A DNA stretch of 64,000 nucleotides from Catenovulum sp052056295. GTDB taxonomy: Bacteria; Pseudomonadota; Gammaproteobacteria; Enterobacterales; Alteromonadaceae. The stretch spans positions 3,534,001 through 3,598,000 of the forward strand of contig NZ_CP182493.1 of NCBI RefSeq assembly GCF_052056295.1, read 5' to 3'. Positions within the stretch are counted from its first letter, which is position 1, and every line of letters starts with the position of its first letter. The position numbers were made by a program, and so were the translations under genes. Positions 17,414 through 26,967 of the stretch are shown piece after piece. A model generated the notes under the pieces. The model saw only the letters and a program-made list of their open reading frames with translations, was not told the DNA's origin and ran no database searches.

Positions 17414-19378
17414 TTAAAAAGGCTTACTACGCGCTCGTTTATATAGGTACAACACAACTAACACAAAAGCAAAAGCACCTGTGTATTCTGCGGCTGCAAT
17501 TGTACTTGGTAGTGGCATAAATAAAGTCGCTGAAATGGCTAGAAAAACGCCCATTAAGGCCTCTCCAGTGACTAAGCCTGATGCGATTAAAATGCCGGAG
17601 GATTTGTGCTCGCTGCTTGTATTACGCTGTTTGTAGCTTAATATTGCGCTTAATAAACCGCCTAAAAATAGTGTTGCAACCAGTGAAAATGGTAAATACA
17701 TACCAATGGCAACGGCTAATATATGAATTTTGACATTAGATTTTCGCCATAGCAGCACAGCTTGGAACGCGAGTATCAATAAACCAATAACAACACCTAT
17801 GGCTAAATACTGCAGATTGAGTGTTTGCTGAAAAATACCTTGAGTCAGTTCAGCCATTAAACCTGCTTGTGGCGCAGCCAAATAACTAATATTGTCGTTA
17901 ACAGGGCGACCAATGCCATAGGCTGAGTCTAATAAATTTAATATAAGTGGTAGGGTTAGCGCGGCGAGAATTACCCCTAGCACTTGGTAACATTGTTGTT
18001 TCCACGGTGCGGCTTTGACCTCATGACCACACTTTAAATCTTGCAAAGTATCGCCTGCAATAGCAGCAGAGCAACATACAACAGCAGCAATGAAAAGAAC
18101 AGCGATTGGCGCTATGCTCATCCATGCATCAACAACCAAGCTGAGTTGGTAAAAAATCACTGAGCATAACAACACAGTGCAAATTGTTACCGCTGAAACT
18201 GGGTTATTCGAACTACCAACCACACCAGCCATAAAGCCCGCAACACTTGAAAAAACAAAAGAAAAAATAAGTAGCAAGATAAAACTTAAAAGGCCAACGA
18301 CTAGAGTATTTGCGCCTGTAGGAAACTGCGCAGCAATCATAAAGCTCGGAACTGCTAAACAAATAGGTACTAACAATAACAACCAGGCTAAAGGTAAATC
18401 TTGTTGTTCCGAGAGAGTGTCTGTTGGATTATTTCTAAAAGATAAAATGCTGTGTCTAATACTAAAAAACAACGGCTTGATAAGTTTTAAGAAAGTATAA
18501 ATGGCACCAACCAAAATAGTACCCACTCCTATAGAGCGATTTTGTTGCCAAATTTGACCTGCAAGTTGTTGCAGTTGTTCTGCTGACCACATAGATAATT
18601 GGTTAGTCGAATCCAACCAAACAGGCTCGTTTAGCAGTAATTGTAGTGGAATGCCGACTAGAGTGGTAATTAGGCCACCAACAAAAACCTGTGCTGCTAT
18701 GCCAAAACCCAGAATATAACCAATCGCCAGTAGAGCTGGGCTGAGTTGTGCACTTGCGTGTACTAAGATATTTTGGTTAAACCAAGTTGAAGTTAAGGTG
18801 ATTTTTTGCGCCATCATGCCAAATCCATCGGCTGTCAGTTTAAACAAAGCGCCTATGCCGGTTGCTTGCAATAAATGGCGTGTCCCCACGCTGGCAAAAC
18901 CTGTTTTTACTTTATTGGTAAAACCCGCTTGTAAAATTTTGGCGGTTGCAACTCCTTCCGGATAGGGCAAAGCTTGCTCAACAATAAAAGATTTACGCAA
19001 CGGAATGGTAAAAATAGTCCCAAGTAAACCTCCGCTGAGTGCCAGCAATAAACATTGCCAATAGTGGTATTGGCTCCAGGCTTGAGTAATCACCAGCGCA
19101 GGGGTAATAAATATCATGCCAGCGGCTAGTGCTTCACCTGCTGATGCACTGGTTTGCACCATATTACTTTGTTGAATGTTACTGTTACGAAACCAACTTA
19201 AAATCGCCATACTCAATGCGGCCGCTGGAATAGATGCCGACACAGTCATACCCACCATTAAGCCAACATAAGTATTAGCGGCGGTCAAACTAAGGGTGAT
19301 CAGGATAGCAATAAAAATTGTTCGAGCTGAGAACTCAACATGATTAATTAAATGAGCAAGTTGTTGGCGTAGATGCAT
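17414..19378 (-). CDS. OPT family transporter
   Basis: A polytopic inner-membrane protein of 654 residues with many predicted membrane segments, related to the oligopeptide transporter (OPT) superfamily. Family hallmarks include the N-terminal TAANTYVGLMVGMTVSASIP segment, GEALAAGMIFITPAL, and LPYPEGVATAKILQAG. Bacterial members may move oligopeptides or metal-chelate compounds, and the substrate cannot be read from the sequence. It stands alone, between the convergent outer-membrane protein gene and suhB. Confidence 0.85.
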   Translation of the reverse strand: MHLRQQLAHLINHVEFSARTIFIAILITLSLTAANTYVGLMVGMTVSASIPAAALSMAILSWFRNSNIQQSNMVQTSASAGEALAAGMIFITPALVITQAWSQYHYWQCLLLALSGGLLGTIFTIPLRKSFIVEQALPYPEGVATAKILQAGFTNKVKTGFASVGTRHLLQATGIGALFKLTADGFGMMAQKITLTSTWFNQNILVHASAQLSPALLAIGYILGFGIAAQVFVGGLITTLVGIPLQLLLNEPVWLDSTNQLSMWSAEQLQQLAGQIWQQNRSIGVGTILVGAIYTFLKLIKPLFFSIRHSILSFRNNPTDTLSEQQDLPLAWLLLLVPICLAVPSFMIAAQFPTGANTLVVGLLSFILLLIFSFVFSSVAGFMAGVVGSSNNPVSAVTICTVLLCSVIFYQLSLVVDAWMSIAPIAVLFIAAVVCCSAAIAGDTLQDLKCGHEVKAAPWKQQCYQVLGVILAALTLPLILNLLDSAYGIGRPVNDNISYLAAPQAGLMAELTQGIFQQTLNLQYLAIGVVIGLLILAFQAVLLWRKSNVKIHILAVAIGMYLPFSLVATLFLGGLLSAILSYKQRNTSSEHKSSGILIASGLVTGEALMGVFLAISATLFMPLPSTIAAAEYTGAFAFVLVVLYLYKRARSKPF

Positions 19379-19448
19379 AACAAGCGCACTTCAGCGGATC
19401 TTAAGGTATTGAGAAGATTAACAAACAATTAGCAGGGAAGGGAAGACA

Positions 19449-19491
19449 AGCCCCCAATATAATTAACCCGTGTTAGGTCAAATAGGGGGCT
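19449..19491. terminator. Possible stem-loop between suhB and the OPT transporter gene
   Basis: AGCCCCC and GGGGGCT form a 7-bp GC-rich stem around a 29-nt loop, 17 bp downstream of the suhB stop codon. No T-run follows on the minus strand, so an intrinsic terminator is only tentative. Confidence 0.35.
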
Positions 19492-19507
19492 GATTGATTG
19501 GTTTTAA

Positions 19508-20311
19508 CTATTTCTTCAATTCAGGGGTAATAAAAGGTTGGATTTCTTTTAGCGTTACCCCTAATAATTTAGGGTTAGCAGCAACAATGTTGCCTGAGTC
19601 AAAATAACCGTAACCACCAGTGAAATCAGTTACCATACCACCAGCTTCACGAACCAATAAATCACCCGCGGCAGTGTCCCAAGGTTTTAAACCTAACTCC
19701 CAAAACACGTCAATGCGACCAGCGGCAACATAAGCTAGGTCTAAGGCAGCTGCGCCAGCACGACGAACATCGCCACCTGCTTTAAACAATGCACTAAAAG
19801 TACCCATATAAGCGTCAAACAAATGTTTAGCTTTAAACGGGAAGCCAGTTGCTAATAAAGTGCCAGCTAATTCTTTTTTGTTTTGAACACGAATGCGGTA
19901 GCCGTTTAATTGTGCGCCAGAGCCTCTGACTGCACTGAAAAGTTCATCGCGGATAGGGTCATAGACAACGGCAACTTCGGTTTTGCCTTTAACTCTTAGG
20001 GCAATTGATACTGCAAAATGAGGAACACCACGGGCAAAATTGGTCGTGCCATCTAGTGGGTCGATCACCCAACAATAATCAGGATTTTTACCTGCTTGGT
20101 GGCCGCCTTCTTCGCCAATAAAGCTGTGGTCAGGGTAAGATTGTAAAATAGTGCCGATAATTGCTTTTTCGGCTTCTTTGTCGATATTTGTGACAAAGTC
20201 ATTGTCAGCTTTGTTTTCAACCTTAACTAGGTCTAATTCTGAAAAACCACGAGCGATCACGTGGCCAGCCTTACGTGCAGCACGTACGGCGATAGTCAGC
20301 ATTGGATGCAT
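19508..20311 (-). CDS. suhB: Inositol-1-monophosphatase / transcription-associated factor SuhB
   Basis: A 267-residue member of the inositol monophosphatase family. In E. coli SuhB hydrolyses inositol phosphate in vitro and joins the rRNA antitermination complex with NusA and RNA polymerase. Metal-binding motifs are present: GEEGG near residue 67, WVIDPLDGTTNFARG near 80-94, and KPWDTAAGDLLVREAGG near 210-226. Length equals E. coli SuhB (267). The start MHPMLTIAVRAARKAG matches the family. Confidence 0.94.
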   Translation of the reverse strand: MHPMLTIAVRAARKAGHVIARGFSELDLVKVENKADNDFVTNIDKEAEKAIIGTILQSYPDHSFIGEEGGHQAGKNPDYCWVIDPLDGTTNFARGVPHFAVSIALRVKGKTEVAVVYDPIRDELFSAVRGSGAQLNGYRIRVQNKKELAGTLLATGFPFKAKHLFDAYMGTFSALFKAGGDVRRAGAAALDLAYVAAGRIDVFWELGLKPWDTAAGDLLVREAGGMVTDFTGGYGYFDSGNIVAANPKLLGVTLKEIQPFITPELKK

Positions 20312-20459
20312 TTTCTTACCCTATTTTTAAAAAGAACATTAAATCGGCGCGAATTATACATAAAGGCGGCAATACAGGCAAAGAATATAGCTGAAATCAG
20401 GTCGTTTTTGTTGGCAAAATATTTTAATATGGGCGCCAGAATTAATTCGTTGAAATTTT

Positions 20460-21554
20460 ATGGACAATTTTGTGCGCGTGGGCGGCTATAAAAAATCATT
20501 ACTCTGGTCTTTTATTATATTCATTTCTCTACCTTTTAGCGTTTTTGCGATTGAGGTTAATGGGCTGTATTTAGGTAAAATCGCAGTAGACGGGCAATCA
20601 TATCAAGATAGAAGCAAAGCATATGACGAAGCACTTGCGCAAGTCCTTATCAGAGTAACAGGTAATCAAGCTGTATTATCGCAGCCAAATATTCGAAGAG
20701 CCTTAAAACAACCTACCGAATACTTAATTCAATATAGTTTCGTTGAAGAGGAGCAGCAGCTGTATCTACAAGCCAACTTCAATGAAAAATTGATCAATCA
20801 ATTGGTTAAAGATGCGGGAATTAATTTGTGGGGCGCACGCAGGCCACTCACTTTATGGTGGATTGCGTTGGAAGAAGATGGCACTCGGCGTATAGTCGCA
20901 GATTCTGACAAGCAAGTCACTCAGGCGATTAAACAGCAGACCAAATTACGTGGTGTGCCAAGCTTAATGCCGATTATGGATATTGAAGACCAAATGAATG
21001 TGTCCATCACAGACGTTTGGGGTAGGTTTGCTCAAGCGCTTGAGGCCGCTAATGAAAGATATCAGCCCGAGGCCAGTGTGATAGCAAGGGTTTATCGCCA
21101 GTCAACCCAAGCTAAATCAGTGTTAACCCAAGACTGGATAGTACAAATTACCTTAGTAGACAATCTGAGAAAGTTTAACGCTGAATTTATTGTCGCAGAA
21201 TTAGAGCAAGTTTGGCCGACTATGGTGAACTGGGTTTCTGATACCCTAGCACAACAATATGCGATAAAAGCACAGCAATATTCATCATCAAATTTACATA
21301 TCACCATCTCGAATGTTGAAAACACCGGCCAAGCAGTAGCCATTCAGAAATTTTTAACTACAATATCCGCTGTTGATACGGCGCTAATTAAAAAAATCGA
21401 TCAAGCTGGTGTAGAATATCAACTTCAACTGATTGGTGAAGCCATCGATGTGCTTGAAGCTTTGGCGCTAGATAATAGAGTAGAAAAAATCGTTCCTATT
21501 TTTGCAGATGCGGATAATAAAATTGACAACCTTTATCGATGGAAAGGCAGGTAA
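20460..21554 (+). CDS. DUF2066 domain-containing exported protein
   Basis: A 364-residue protein of unknown function. An N-terminal hydrophobic segment (about residues 13-30) probably acts as a signal peptide, cut near VFAIEVNG. The rest matches the DUF2066 family of gammaproteobacteria, recognisable by YDEALAQVLIRVTGN, PNIRRALKQPTEYLIQYSF and WWIALEEDG. In this family the gene is regularly found directly upstream of hda, as here, with only 6 bp between them, so co-transcription is likely. No catalytic residues can be proposed. Confidence 0.85.
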   Translation: MDNFVRVGGYKKSLLWSFIIFISLPFSVFAIEVNGLYLGKIAVDGQSYQDRSKAYDEALAQVLIRVTGNQAVLSQPNIRRALKQPTEYLIQYSFVEEEQQLYLQANFNEKLINQLVKDAGINLWGARRPLTLWWIALEEDGTRRIVADSDKQVTQAIKQQTKLRGVPSLMPIMDIEDQMNVSITDVWGRFAQALEAANERYQPEASVIARVYRQSTQAKSVLTQDWIVQITLVDNLRKFNAEFIVAELEQVWPTMVNWVSDTLAQQYAIKAQQYSSSNLHITISNVENTGQAVAIQKFLTTISAVDTALIKKIDQAGVEYQLQLIGEAIDVLEALALDNRVEKIVPIFADADNKIDNLYRWKGR

Positions 21555-21560
21555 TTTCCA

Positions 21561-22265
21561 TTGAAACAACAACTCACAATCGACTTTGCGTTTGAACCTG
21601 AAGCTCAATTAAACTCTTTTTATGCTGCTGGTAATGAAGTATTAGTGGCTAGTTTACAGCAACTTATCCAGCAAAAAGCACAAAGCCATGCGCAAAATTT
21701 AGCTTTTATTCATGGTCCTGCTGGGTGTGGTAAATCACACTTATTGCAAGCTTTATGTCAATACGCGGACGATCTCAATATTAGTGCGCAATATTTGCCT
21801 GGTAAAGTGATTCAACAAATGCCACCTGAGTTTTCTCAAGGGTTAGAAGCAAATGATTTACTGCTGGTAGACGATATTGATGCGATAGCAAACGACTCTA
21901 GCTGGCAAACCTCTATGTTTGATTTAATTAATCGAAGTTTAGAGCTTGAGCATAAAATAATATTTGCCTCAGCTTTACCGGCTGATGCAGTTGGATTCAG
22001 TTTGCCGGATTTAGTATCAAGGTTAAACTGGGGACAAAAGTGGGCGATACAACCACTTGATGAGTTAGCTCGTCAACAGATGTTACAGCAACGCAGTGAA
22101 CACAGGGGGATAGCTATGCCAGATGAACTAGCAAGTTATATTATCCTTCGCTGTCAGCAAGACAATGCCAGTATCATTAAATGCCTAGATGTATTGGATC
22201 AACAATCATTGGCAGAGAAACGTAAATTAACCATTCCTTTTGTCAAAAGTGTAATGGGATGGTAA
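21561..22265 (+). CDS. hda: DnaA regulatory inactivator Hda
   Basis: An AAA+ DnaA paralogue that, bound to the DNA-loaded sliding clamp, triggers ATP hydrolysis by DnaA and prevents over-initiation. The N-terminal clamp-binding motif QLTIDF is visible at residues 4-9. Walker A is GPAGCGKSHLLQA, Walker B is LLLVDDIDAIA, and the sensor II region is truncated compared with DnaA, as expected. The start is a TTG, supported by the position of the clamp motif. It follows the DUF2066 gene by 6 bp. The length of 234 residues is typical. Confidence 0.93.
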   Translation: MKQQLTIDFAFEPEAQLNSFYAAGNEVLVASLQQLIQQKAQSHAQNLAFIHGPAGCGKSHLLQALCQYADDLNISAQYLPGKVIQQMPPEFSQGLEANDLLLVDDIDAIANDSSWQTSMFDLINRSLELEHKIIFASALPADAVGFSLPDLVSRLNWGQKWAIQPLDELARQQMLQQRSEHRGIAMPDELASYIILRCQQDNASIIKCLDVLDQQSLAEKRKLTIPFVKSVMGW

Positions 22266-22351
22266 AGCGCCTAAATTCGGGCGAATAAGATTAATTTTAT
22301 TCTAATTTGCATGTATCATGCGTGTTTATTAGATAAGCTAAAGGTCTAACA

Positions 22352-22624
22352 TTGAAAGAACTTGTTTCAATACATGAATTTTTAGTATTACCCGACGATT
22401 TGTCTGATTGGCATCAAGATAGTGAATTAGCGGCAGATAACTACAATGTTGCGATTCATTTACTTTATGAACAAGTTGAAGATGATATCGAAACTGAAAA
22501 ACTGTCCGGTTTATTAGAGCAAGTTTGGTATGCCCTGGCTGCGGACGAATATTTAACAGAATTTGAAGATGAGAACGAAATTATGGTTTGGGTTGAGCAA
22601 TTTTTATCTCAACAAGAATCATGA
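22352..22624 (+). CDS. Small acidic protein of unknown function
   Basis: A 90-residue, strongly acidic, probably cytoplasmic protein with a TTG start preceded by AAAGG. No signal peptide, membrane segment or recognised motif is seen. Predicted helices carry Glu/Asp-rich faces (EQVEDDIETEKLSGLLEQVW). It ends 14 bp before proQ and is likely co-transcribed with it and prc. Acidic helical character might suit protein-protein interaction, but that is a guess. Confidence 0.65.
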   Translation: MKELVSIHEFLVLPDDLSDWHQDSELAADNYNVAIHLLYEQVEDDIETEKLSGLLEQVWYALAADEYLTEFEDENEIMVWVEQFLSQQES

Positions 22625-22638
22625 TTATGGTGGTATGA

Positions 22639-23340
22639 ATGCAACAAACTAATCAAGACGTAAAAAGTGAAACCCAAATGGAAACTGTAACCACAGAACA
22701 AAGCAGTCAGGCAGACAAAATTAAAGATACACAACAAGTAATTGAATACTTGGCAGAGCGCTTCCCACAATGTTTTTCAGTGAAAGGTGACGCAAAACCT
22801 TTGAAAATCGGTATTTTTCAAGATATTGCAGCGCAATTATCAGAAGAAGATCCTATCTCTAAAACCAGTTTACGTGCCGCATTACGCAAATATACCTCAA
22901 GCTGGCGTTATCTAGCTTGTGTGCAAGAAGGTATGCAGCGTGTTGATTTAGAAGGTGCAGATGCTGGTTTAATTGAAGCTGAACATGCAGAGCATGCACA
23001 AACTCAATTGGCAGAAAGTAAAAAACGAGCAGCGGAAAACCGTAAGAAAAAAGCACCAGCTCGTAAACCTAGAGCGGATAAAACAGGCAAAGATGGCGAG
23101 CGCAAGTTTGCTCCACGCAAACGCACTGCAAATGCGAAACCTTCTGCAAAAATCCAATACAAACCTAAAAGCAAAGCCATTGAGCCTTTTAACGGTGAAC
23201 TAAAATTAGGTATGGAAATCAGAGTTAAGTTAGGCAATTCGCCTGTTCCTTGTACAGTTACTGAAGTCAGTGGTGATGAAGTTGTTGTGCAAACCATGAC
23301 AGGAATGACGATTAAAACTGAAAAGAAAAACTTAGTTTAG
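22639..23340 (+). CDS. proQ: RNA chaperone ProQ
   Basis: FinO-domain RNA-binding protein that binds structured small RNAs and mRNA 3' ends. The FinO-like domain covers about residues 30-130 (VIEYLAERFPQCFSV, SKTSLRAALRKYTSSWRYL). It is followed by a lysine/arginine/alanine-rich linker at about 135-180 and a C-terminal Tudor-like domain at about 185-233 (LGMEIRVKLGNSPVPCTVTE). The domain order and 233-residue length agree with E. coli ProQ. The prc gene follows 57 bp later, the same neighbour as in E. coli. Confidence 0.94.
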   Translation: MQQTNQDVKSETQMETVTTEQSSQADKIKDTQQVIEYLAERFPQCFSVKGDAKPLKIGIFQDIAAQLSEEDPISKTSLRAALRKYTSSWRYLACVQEGMQRVDLEGADAGLIEAEHAEHAQTQLAESKKRAAENRKKKAPARKPRADKTGKDGERKFAPRKRTANAKPSAKIQYKPKSKAIEPFNGELKLGMEIRVKLGNSPVPCTVTEVSGDEVVVQTMTGMTIKTEKKNLV

Positions 23341-23397
23341 GCTATAGTTAAATAATCAAGTTTTGAAATTAGATGTTTAGAAGTTTGGAGTAGGTGT

Positions 23398-25443
23398 ATG
23401 AAGTTACTGTGTCGAGGCATATTACTCGGTTTGGCAATAACTTATGTTGGTACTGTTAGTGCAATAAGTACCAGTAAGGATCCGCTTGAATTACCTGATT
23501 TAGCGCAAGAAAGCCAACATGCTCTGGCCAGTAAACGTATTTATCACTTATTTACTCGTGAACATTACAAGCGTTTTGCAATGGATGATACTTTTTCGAA
23601 AAAGGTATTTGAACGTTACATTGACCAGCTTGATTACAACAAACAATTCTTTTTACAAACAGACATAGATGAAATGGCCAAACATCAAGGCGAATTTGAT
23701 GAAGCATTTTATCGCGGCAAATTAGATTTTGTTTACGACATGTTTGAGCTAAATCTTCAGCGTCGTAAACAAATGTTTGAATATGCTTTGTCGGTCATTT
23801 CAGCTGAAGAAGAAATGAAGTTTGATAAACAAGAATTCTATTATTACGACCGCGAAGACAGCGCTTGGGCTAAAGATGCAGCTGAGCTGAAAAGCTACTG
23901 GTTACAAAGAGTTAAGTATGATGCACTTAATCTTAAATTAACCGGTAAAGAATGGTCAAAAATCAAAGAGCTTTTAACTAAGCGCTATACCACTGCCATT
24001 AAACGTTTGGCGCAATCACAAAGTGAAGACGTATTTCAATCTGTCATGAACGCCTTTGCTCGTAGCATTGAAGCGCATACAAGTTATTTGTCACCACGCC
24101 GGGCAGATAGATTCGAAATGGAAATGAATTTATCACTCGAAGGTATTGGTGCCGTGTTATTCGCTGAAGATGACTATACAGTCATTCGTAGTTTAGTCCC
24201 TGGTGGCCCTGCGGATAAATCACAACAAATCAAACCAGAAGATAAAATTGTTGGTGTAGCGCAAGCAGACGATGATTTTGTTGATGTAATTGGTTGGCGT
24301 TTGGACGATGTAGTTGATTTAATTAAAGGCCCTAAAGGCACTGAAGTACGTTTACAATTGCTTAAAGGTGGCGCAGCGGATAATCAAACTGTAGTGGTTA
24401 AACTTGTTCGTGACAAAATTAAACTTGAAGATAGAGCAGCCGATTCTAAAGTTTATACACCAGAAGAAGGCCCTTATGCTGGGCGTAAATTAGGTGTGAT
24501 TGAAATACCTAGCTTCTATTCAGGTTTAACGCGTGATGTTATCAAATTGCTGGAAACACTAGAGTCAGAGAAAGTTGAAGGTGTAGTAATAGATTTGCGC
24601 GGCAATGGTGGTGGTTCTTTACCAGAATCAATTAATTTAACTGGGTTATTCATTGAAAAAGGTCCGGTTGTGCAAGTGCGTAGTGTTGGCAATCGCATTG
24701 ATGTGCAAAATGACCGCGATCCTCGCGTCTATTATCACGGACCGTTAATGGTTATGGTTGATCGTTATAGCGCGTCTGCCTCTGAAATATTCTCCGCTGC
24801 TATTCAAGACTATGCACGTGGTATTGTCATTGGCGAACAAACTTTCGGTAAAGGTACTGTTCAGCAACATAGGTCATTAGAAAAACGTTTTGATCTGTTA
24901 GAAAAACCTTTAGGCCATATTCAGTATACTTTTGCTAAATTTTATCGCATCAATGGTGGCAGTACTCAGCACAGAGGCGTTATTCCGGATATTTTATTCC
25001 CGTCACCAATCAATCCAGATGAGTGGGGCGAAAGTAAAGAAGAGAATGCCTTGCCTTGGGATAAAATAAATAGCGCCAGTTATCTACCTGTCGGTAAAGT
25101 AAGTAATAACGAAGTAAATACCTTGCAGGCTAAACACGAGCAGCGTATCAAAAAAGACCCTGAGTTTATCTACATATTTGAAGATATTGCTGAATACAAA
25201 AAGAACAAAGATAAAAAGTATCAATCTTTAAATGAAGCTGAGCGTATTAAAGAGCGTGATGATGCTAAAACTATGCGCTTACAACGAGCAAATGAAAGGC
25301 TGGTACGTAAGGGCAAAGAAAAGGTTGAAAGCGTTGATGATATTCCTGATGAAATTGAAGAATACGACGTATTTTTAAATGAAACAGCCAATATCATGTT
25401 TGACTTTATCGGCTTAAATAAATTAGCACAAAATAATAATTAA
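23398..25443 (+). CDS. prc: Tail-specific periplasmic protease Prc (Tsp)
   Basis: Periplasmic C-terminal processing serine protease (S41) that degrades proteins with nonpolar C-termini and processes penicillin-binding protein 3 in E. coli. An N-terminal signal peptide ends near VSAIST. The N-terminal helical domain is followed by a PDZ domain at about 240-330 and the protease core. The catalytic dyad is Ser460 (RYSASASE) and Lys485 (TFGKGTV), 25 residues apart as in E. coli. The C-terminal DUF3340-type region ends at 681 residues, the usual length. Confidence 0.95.
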   Translation: MKLLCRGILLGLAITYVGTVSAISTSKDPLELPDLAQESQHALASKRIYHLFTREHYKRFAMDDTFSKKVFERYIDQLDYNKQFFLQTDIDEMAKHQGEFDEAFYRGKLDFVYDMFELNLQRRKQMFEYALSVISAEEEMKFDKQEFYYYDREDSAWAKDAAELKSYWLQRVKYDALNLKLTGKEWSKIKELLTKRYTTAIKRLAQSQSEDVFQSVMNAFARSIEAHTSYLSPRRADRFEMEMNLSLEGIGAVLFAEDDYTVIRSLVPGGPADKSQQIKPEDKIVGVAQADDDFVDVIGWRLDDVVDLIKGPKGTEVRLQLLKGGAADNQTVVVKLVRDKIKLEDRAADSKVYTPEEGPYAGRKLGVIEIPSFYSGLTRDVIKLLETLESEKVEGVVIDLRGNGGGSLPESINLTGLFIEKGPVVQVRSVGNRIDVQNDRDPRVYYHGPLMVMVDRYSASASEIFSAAIQDYARGIVIGEQTFGKGTVQQHRSLEKRFDLLEKPLGHIQYTFAKFYRINGGSTQHRGVIPDILFPSPINPDEWGESKEENALPWDKINSASYLPVGKVSNNEVNTLQAKHEQRIKKDPEFIYIFEDIAEYKKNKDKKYQSLNEAERIKERDDAKTMRLQRANERLVRKGKEKVESVDDIPDEIEEYDVFLNETANIMFDFIGLNKLAQNNN

Positions 25444-25453
25444 TAAATTCAAG

Positions 25454-25483
25454 GCTCTGAGTTACCGCTCAGAGCTTTTTTCT
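25454..25483 (+). terminator. Rho-independent terminator of prc
   Basis: An 8-bp stem (GCTCTGAG / CTCAGAGC) with a 6-nt loop is followed directly by TTTTTTCTT, 10 bp after the prc stop codon. Confidence 0.9.
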
Positions 25484-25551
25484 TATCCTGATTTCAGGTT
25501 ACCAATTCAACTATCTACTTAAATATAATAATTAACTCATTGGAGTGAGGT

Positions 25552-26928
25552 ATGTCTGGTACACAACAATCAATCCATAGCCAATGGTCTAATAAATTTA
25601 CCTATGTTTTAGCTGCAACAGGTGCCGCCGTTGGTCTAGGTAATATTTGGAAATTTCCTTATATTATGGGTGAAAACGGTGGTGGAGCATTTGTCCTTGT
25701 ATACTTAGCTTGTATCGCACTGGTCGGCGTGCCCATAATGATAGCTGAAGTCTATTTAGGCAAAAAAGGTCGATTGAGTCCAATGCGCTCGGTTGCTCAA
25801 GTTGCAAAACAAAATTCAGCATCTCCGCTATGGCAACTTGCAGGTGGCATGGGTGTACTTGCTGGTTATTTAATTTTATCTTTTTATGCGGTTGTTGCTG
25901 GTTGGGCATGTGCTTACATATTCAAAGCCGCTGCAGGTGAGTTTAACGGCCAAGATGCAACAGCTCTAGGCCAAACATTCGGTGATTTTATTGCCGAACC
26001 CTCATCACTACTTGTATGGACTAGCTGCATCTTAGCGCTAACCGTTTTTGTAGTGGCGAGGGGGTTGCAGCAAGGTCTAGAAAAAGCCACTCGTTTTATG
26101 ATGCCAGCTATGTTGTTGCTGTTGATAGTCATTGTTGGTTATTCAAGCATGTATGGTGATATGCGCGCGACATTGAGTTTTATGTTCGCTGCTGACTTTA
26201 GCAAACTCACAGTTGATAGTGTATTAACTGCGTTAGGTCATTCGTTTTTTTCACTTAGTTTGGCTTCCGGCATTATGATTATGTATGGTGCTTATTTACC
26301 TGAAAAAACCTCAATCGTTAAAACTTCTGTTTGGATTGCTTGTGCTGATACTTTAGTTGCCTTGTTAGCCGGATTAGCAATTTTTCCTATTGTTTTTGCC
26401 AATGGTTTAGAACCTGGCGCAGGTCCTGGACTGATTTTTGTCACCTTACCACTTGCGTTTGGGCAAATGCCAGCGGGTCAATTAATCGGCACTGTCTTTT
26501 TTGTTATGTTAGTGTTTGCCGCTTTTACTTCGGCAATTGCCCTGATCGAATCTAGTGTTGCTTGGTTGGTTGAAAAGTGTGGGTTCCGTCGTGTACAAGC
26601 TGCAATTGTTGCTGGTATTGGTTTGTGGATATTAAGTTTATTAAGCGTTTATAGTTTTGCACCAAATACTTGGGCGCAAACCAATATATTCGGCGAAACT
26701 AAGTCCTATTTTGATGTGCTCGATTATTTTGCATCTAACATATTATTACCCTTAGGTGGTTTATTCATCGCGTTATTTGTTGGTTGGAAAGTAAACAAAA
26801 CTGACTTGGAAAATGAATTAAATTTACCGCAAGCGATTTTTCAAACATTAATCTTGTTACTCAAAGTTATCACACCTATCTTTATTATCGCTGTGTTTCT
26901 AAATTTGATAGGTGTTGTGAAGTTTTAA
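25552..26928 (+). CDS. Sodium-dependent transporter, neurotransmitter:sodium symporter (SNF) family
   Basis: A 458-residue inner-membrane symporter with LeuT-like fold and about 12 membrane segments, likely driving amino acid or amine uptake with sodium. The first helix carries the family signature AATGAAVGLGNIWKFPY, with the unwound sodium/substrate-binding region. GGGAFVLVYL follows in TM2. SFFSLSLASGIMIMYGAY matches TM6. The substrate cannot be deduced. GGAG precedes the ATG. The gene lies 39 bp upstream of pepN, so joint transcription is possible. Confidence 0.9.
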   Translation: MSGTQQSIHSQWSNKFTYVLAATGAAVGLGNIWKFPYIMGENGGGAFVLVYLACIALVGVPIMIAEVYLGKKGRLSPMRSVAQVAKQNSASPLWQLAGGMGVLAGYLILSFYAVVAGWACAYIFKAAAGEFNGQDATALGQTFGDFIAEPSSLLVWTSCILALTVFVVARGLQQGLEKATRFMMPAMLLLLIVIVGYSSMYGDMRATLSFMFAADFSKLTVDSVLTALGHSFFSLSLASGIMIMYGAYLPEKTSIVKTSVWIACADTLVALLAGLAIFPIVFANGLEPGAGPGLIFVTLPLAFGQMPAGQLIGTVFFVMLVFAAFTSAIALIESSVAWLVEKCGFRRVQAAIVAGIGLWILSLLSVYSFAPNTWAQTNIFGETKSYFDVLDYFASNILLPLGGLFIALFVGWKVNKTDLENELNLPQAIFQTLILLLKVITPIFIIAVFLNLIGVVKF

Positions 26929-26967
26929 GCAAATATCAGCCAAGGTTTAGCTTTTTTTGGAGCCGTT

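Noticed and set aside
23004..23297. A minus-strand frame inside proQ
   Set aside because: It overlaps the Lys/Arg-rich linker of proQ, has no ribosome site, and its composition is explained by reverse reading of that linker.
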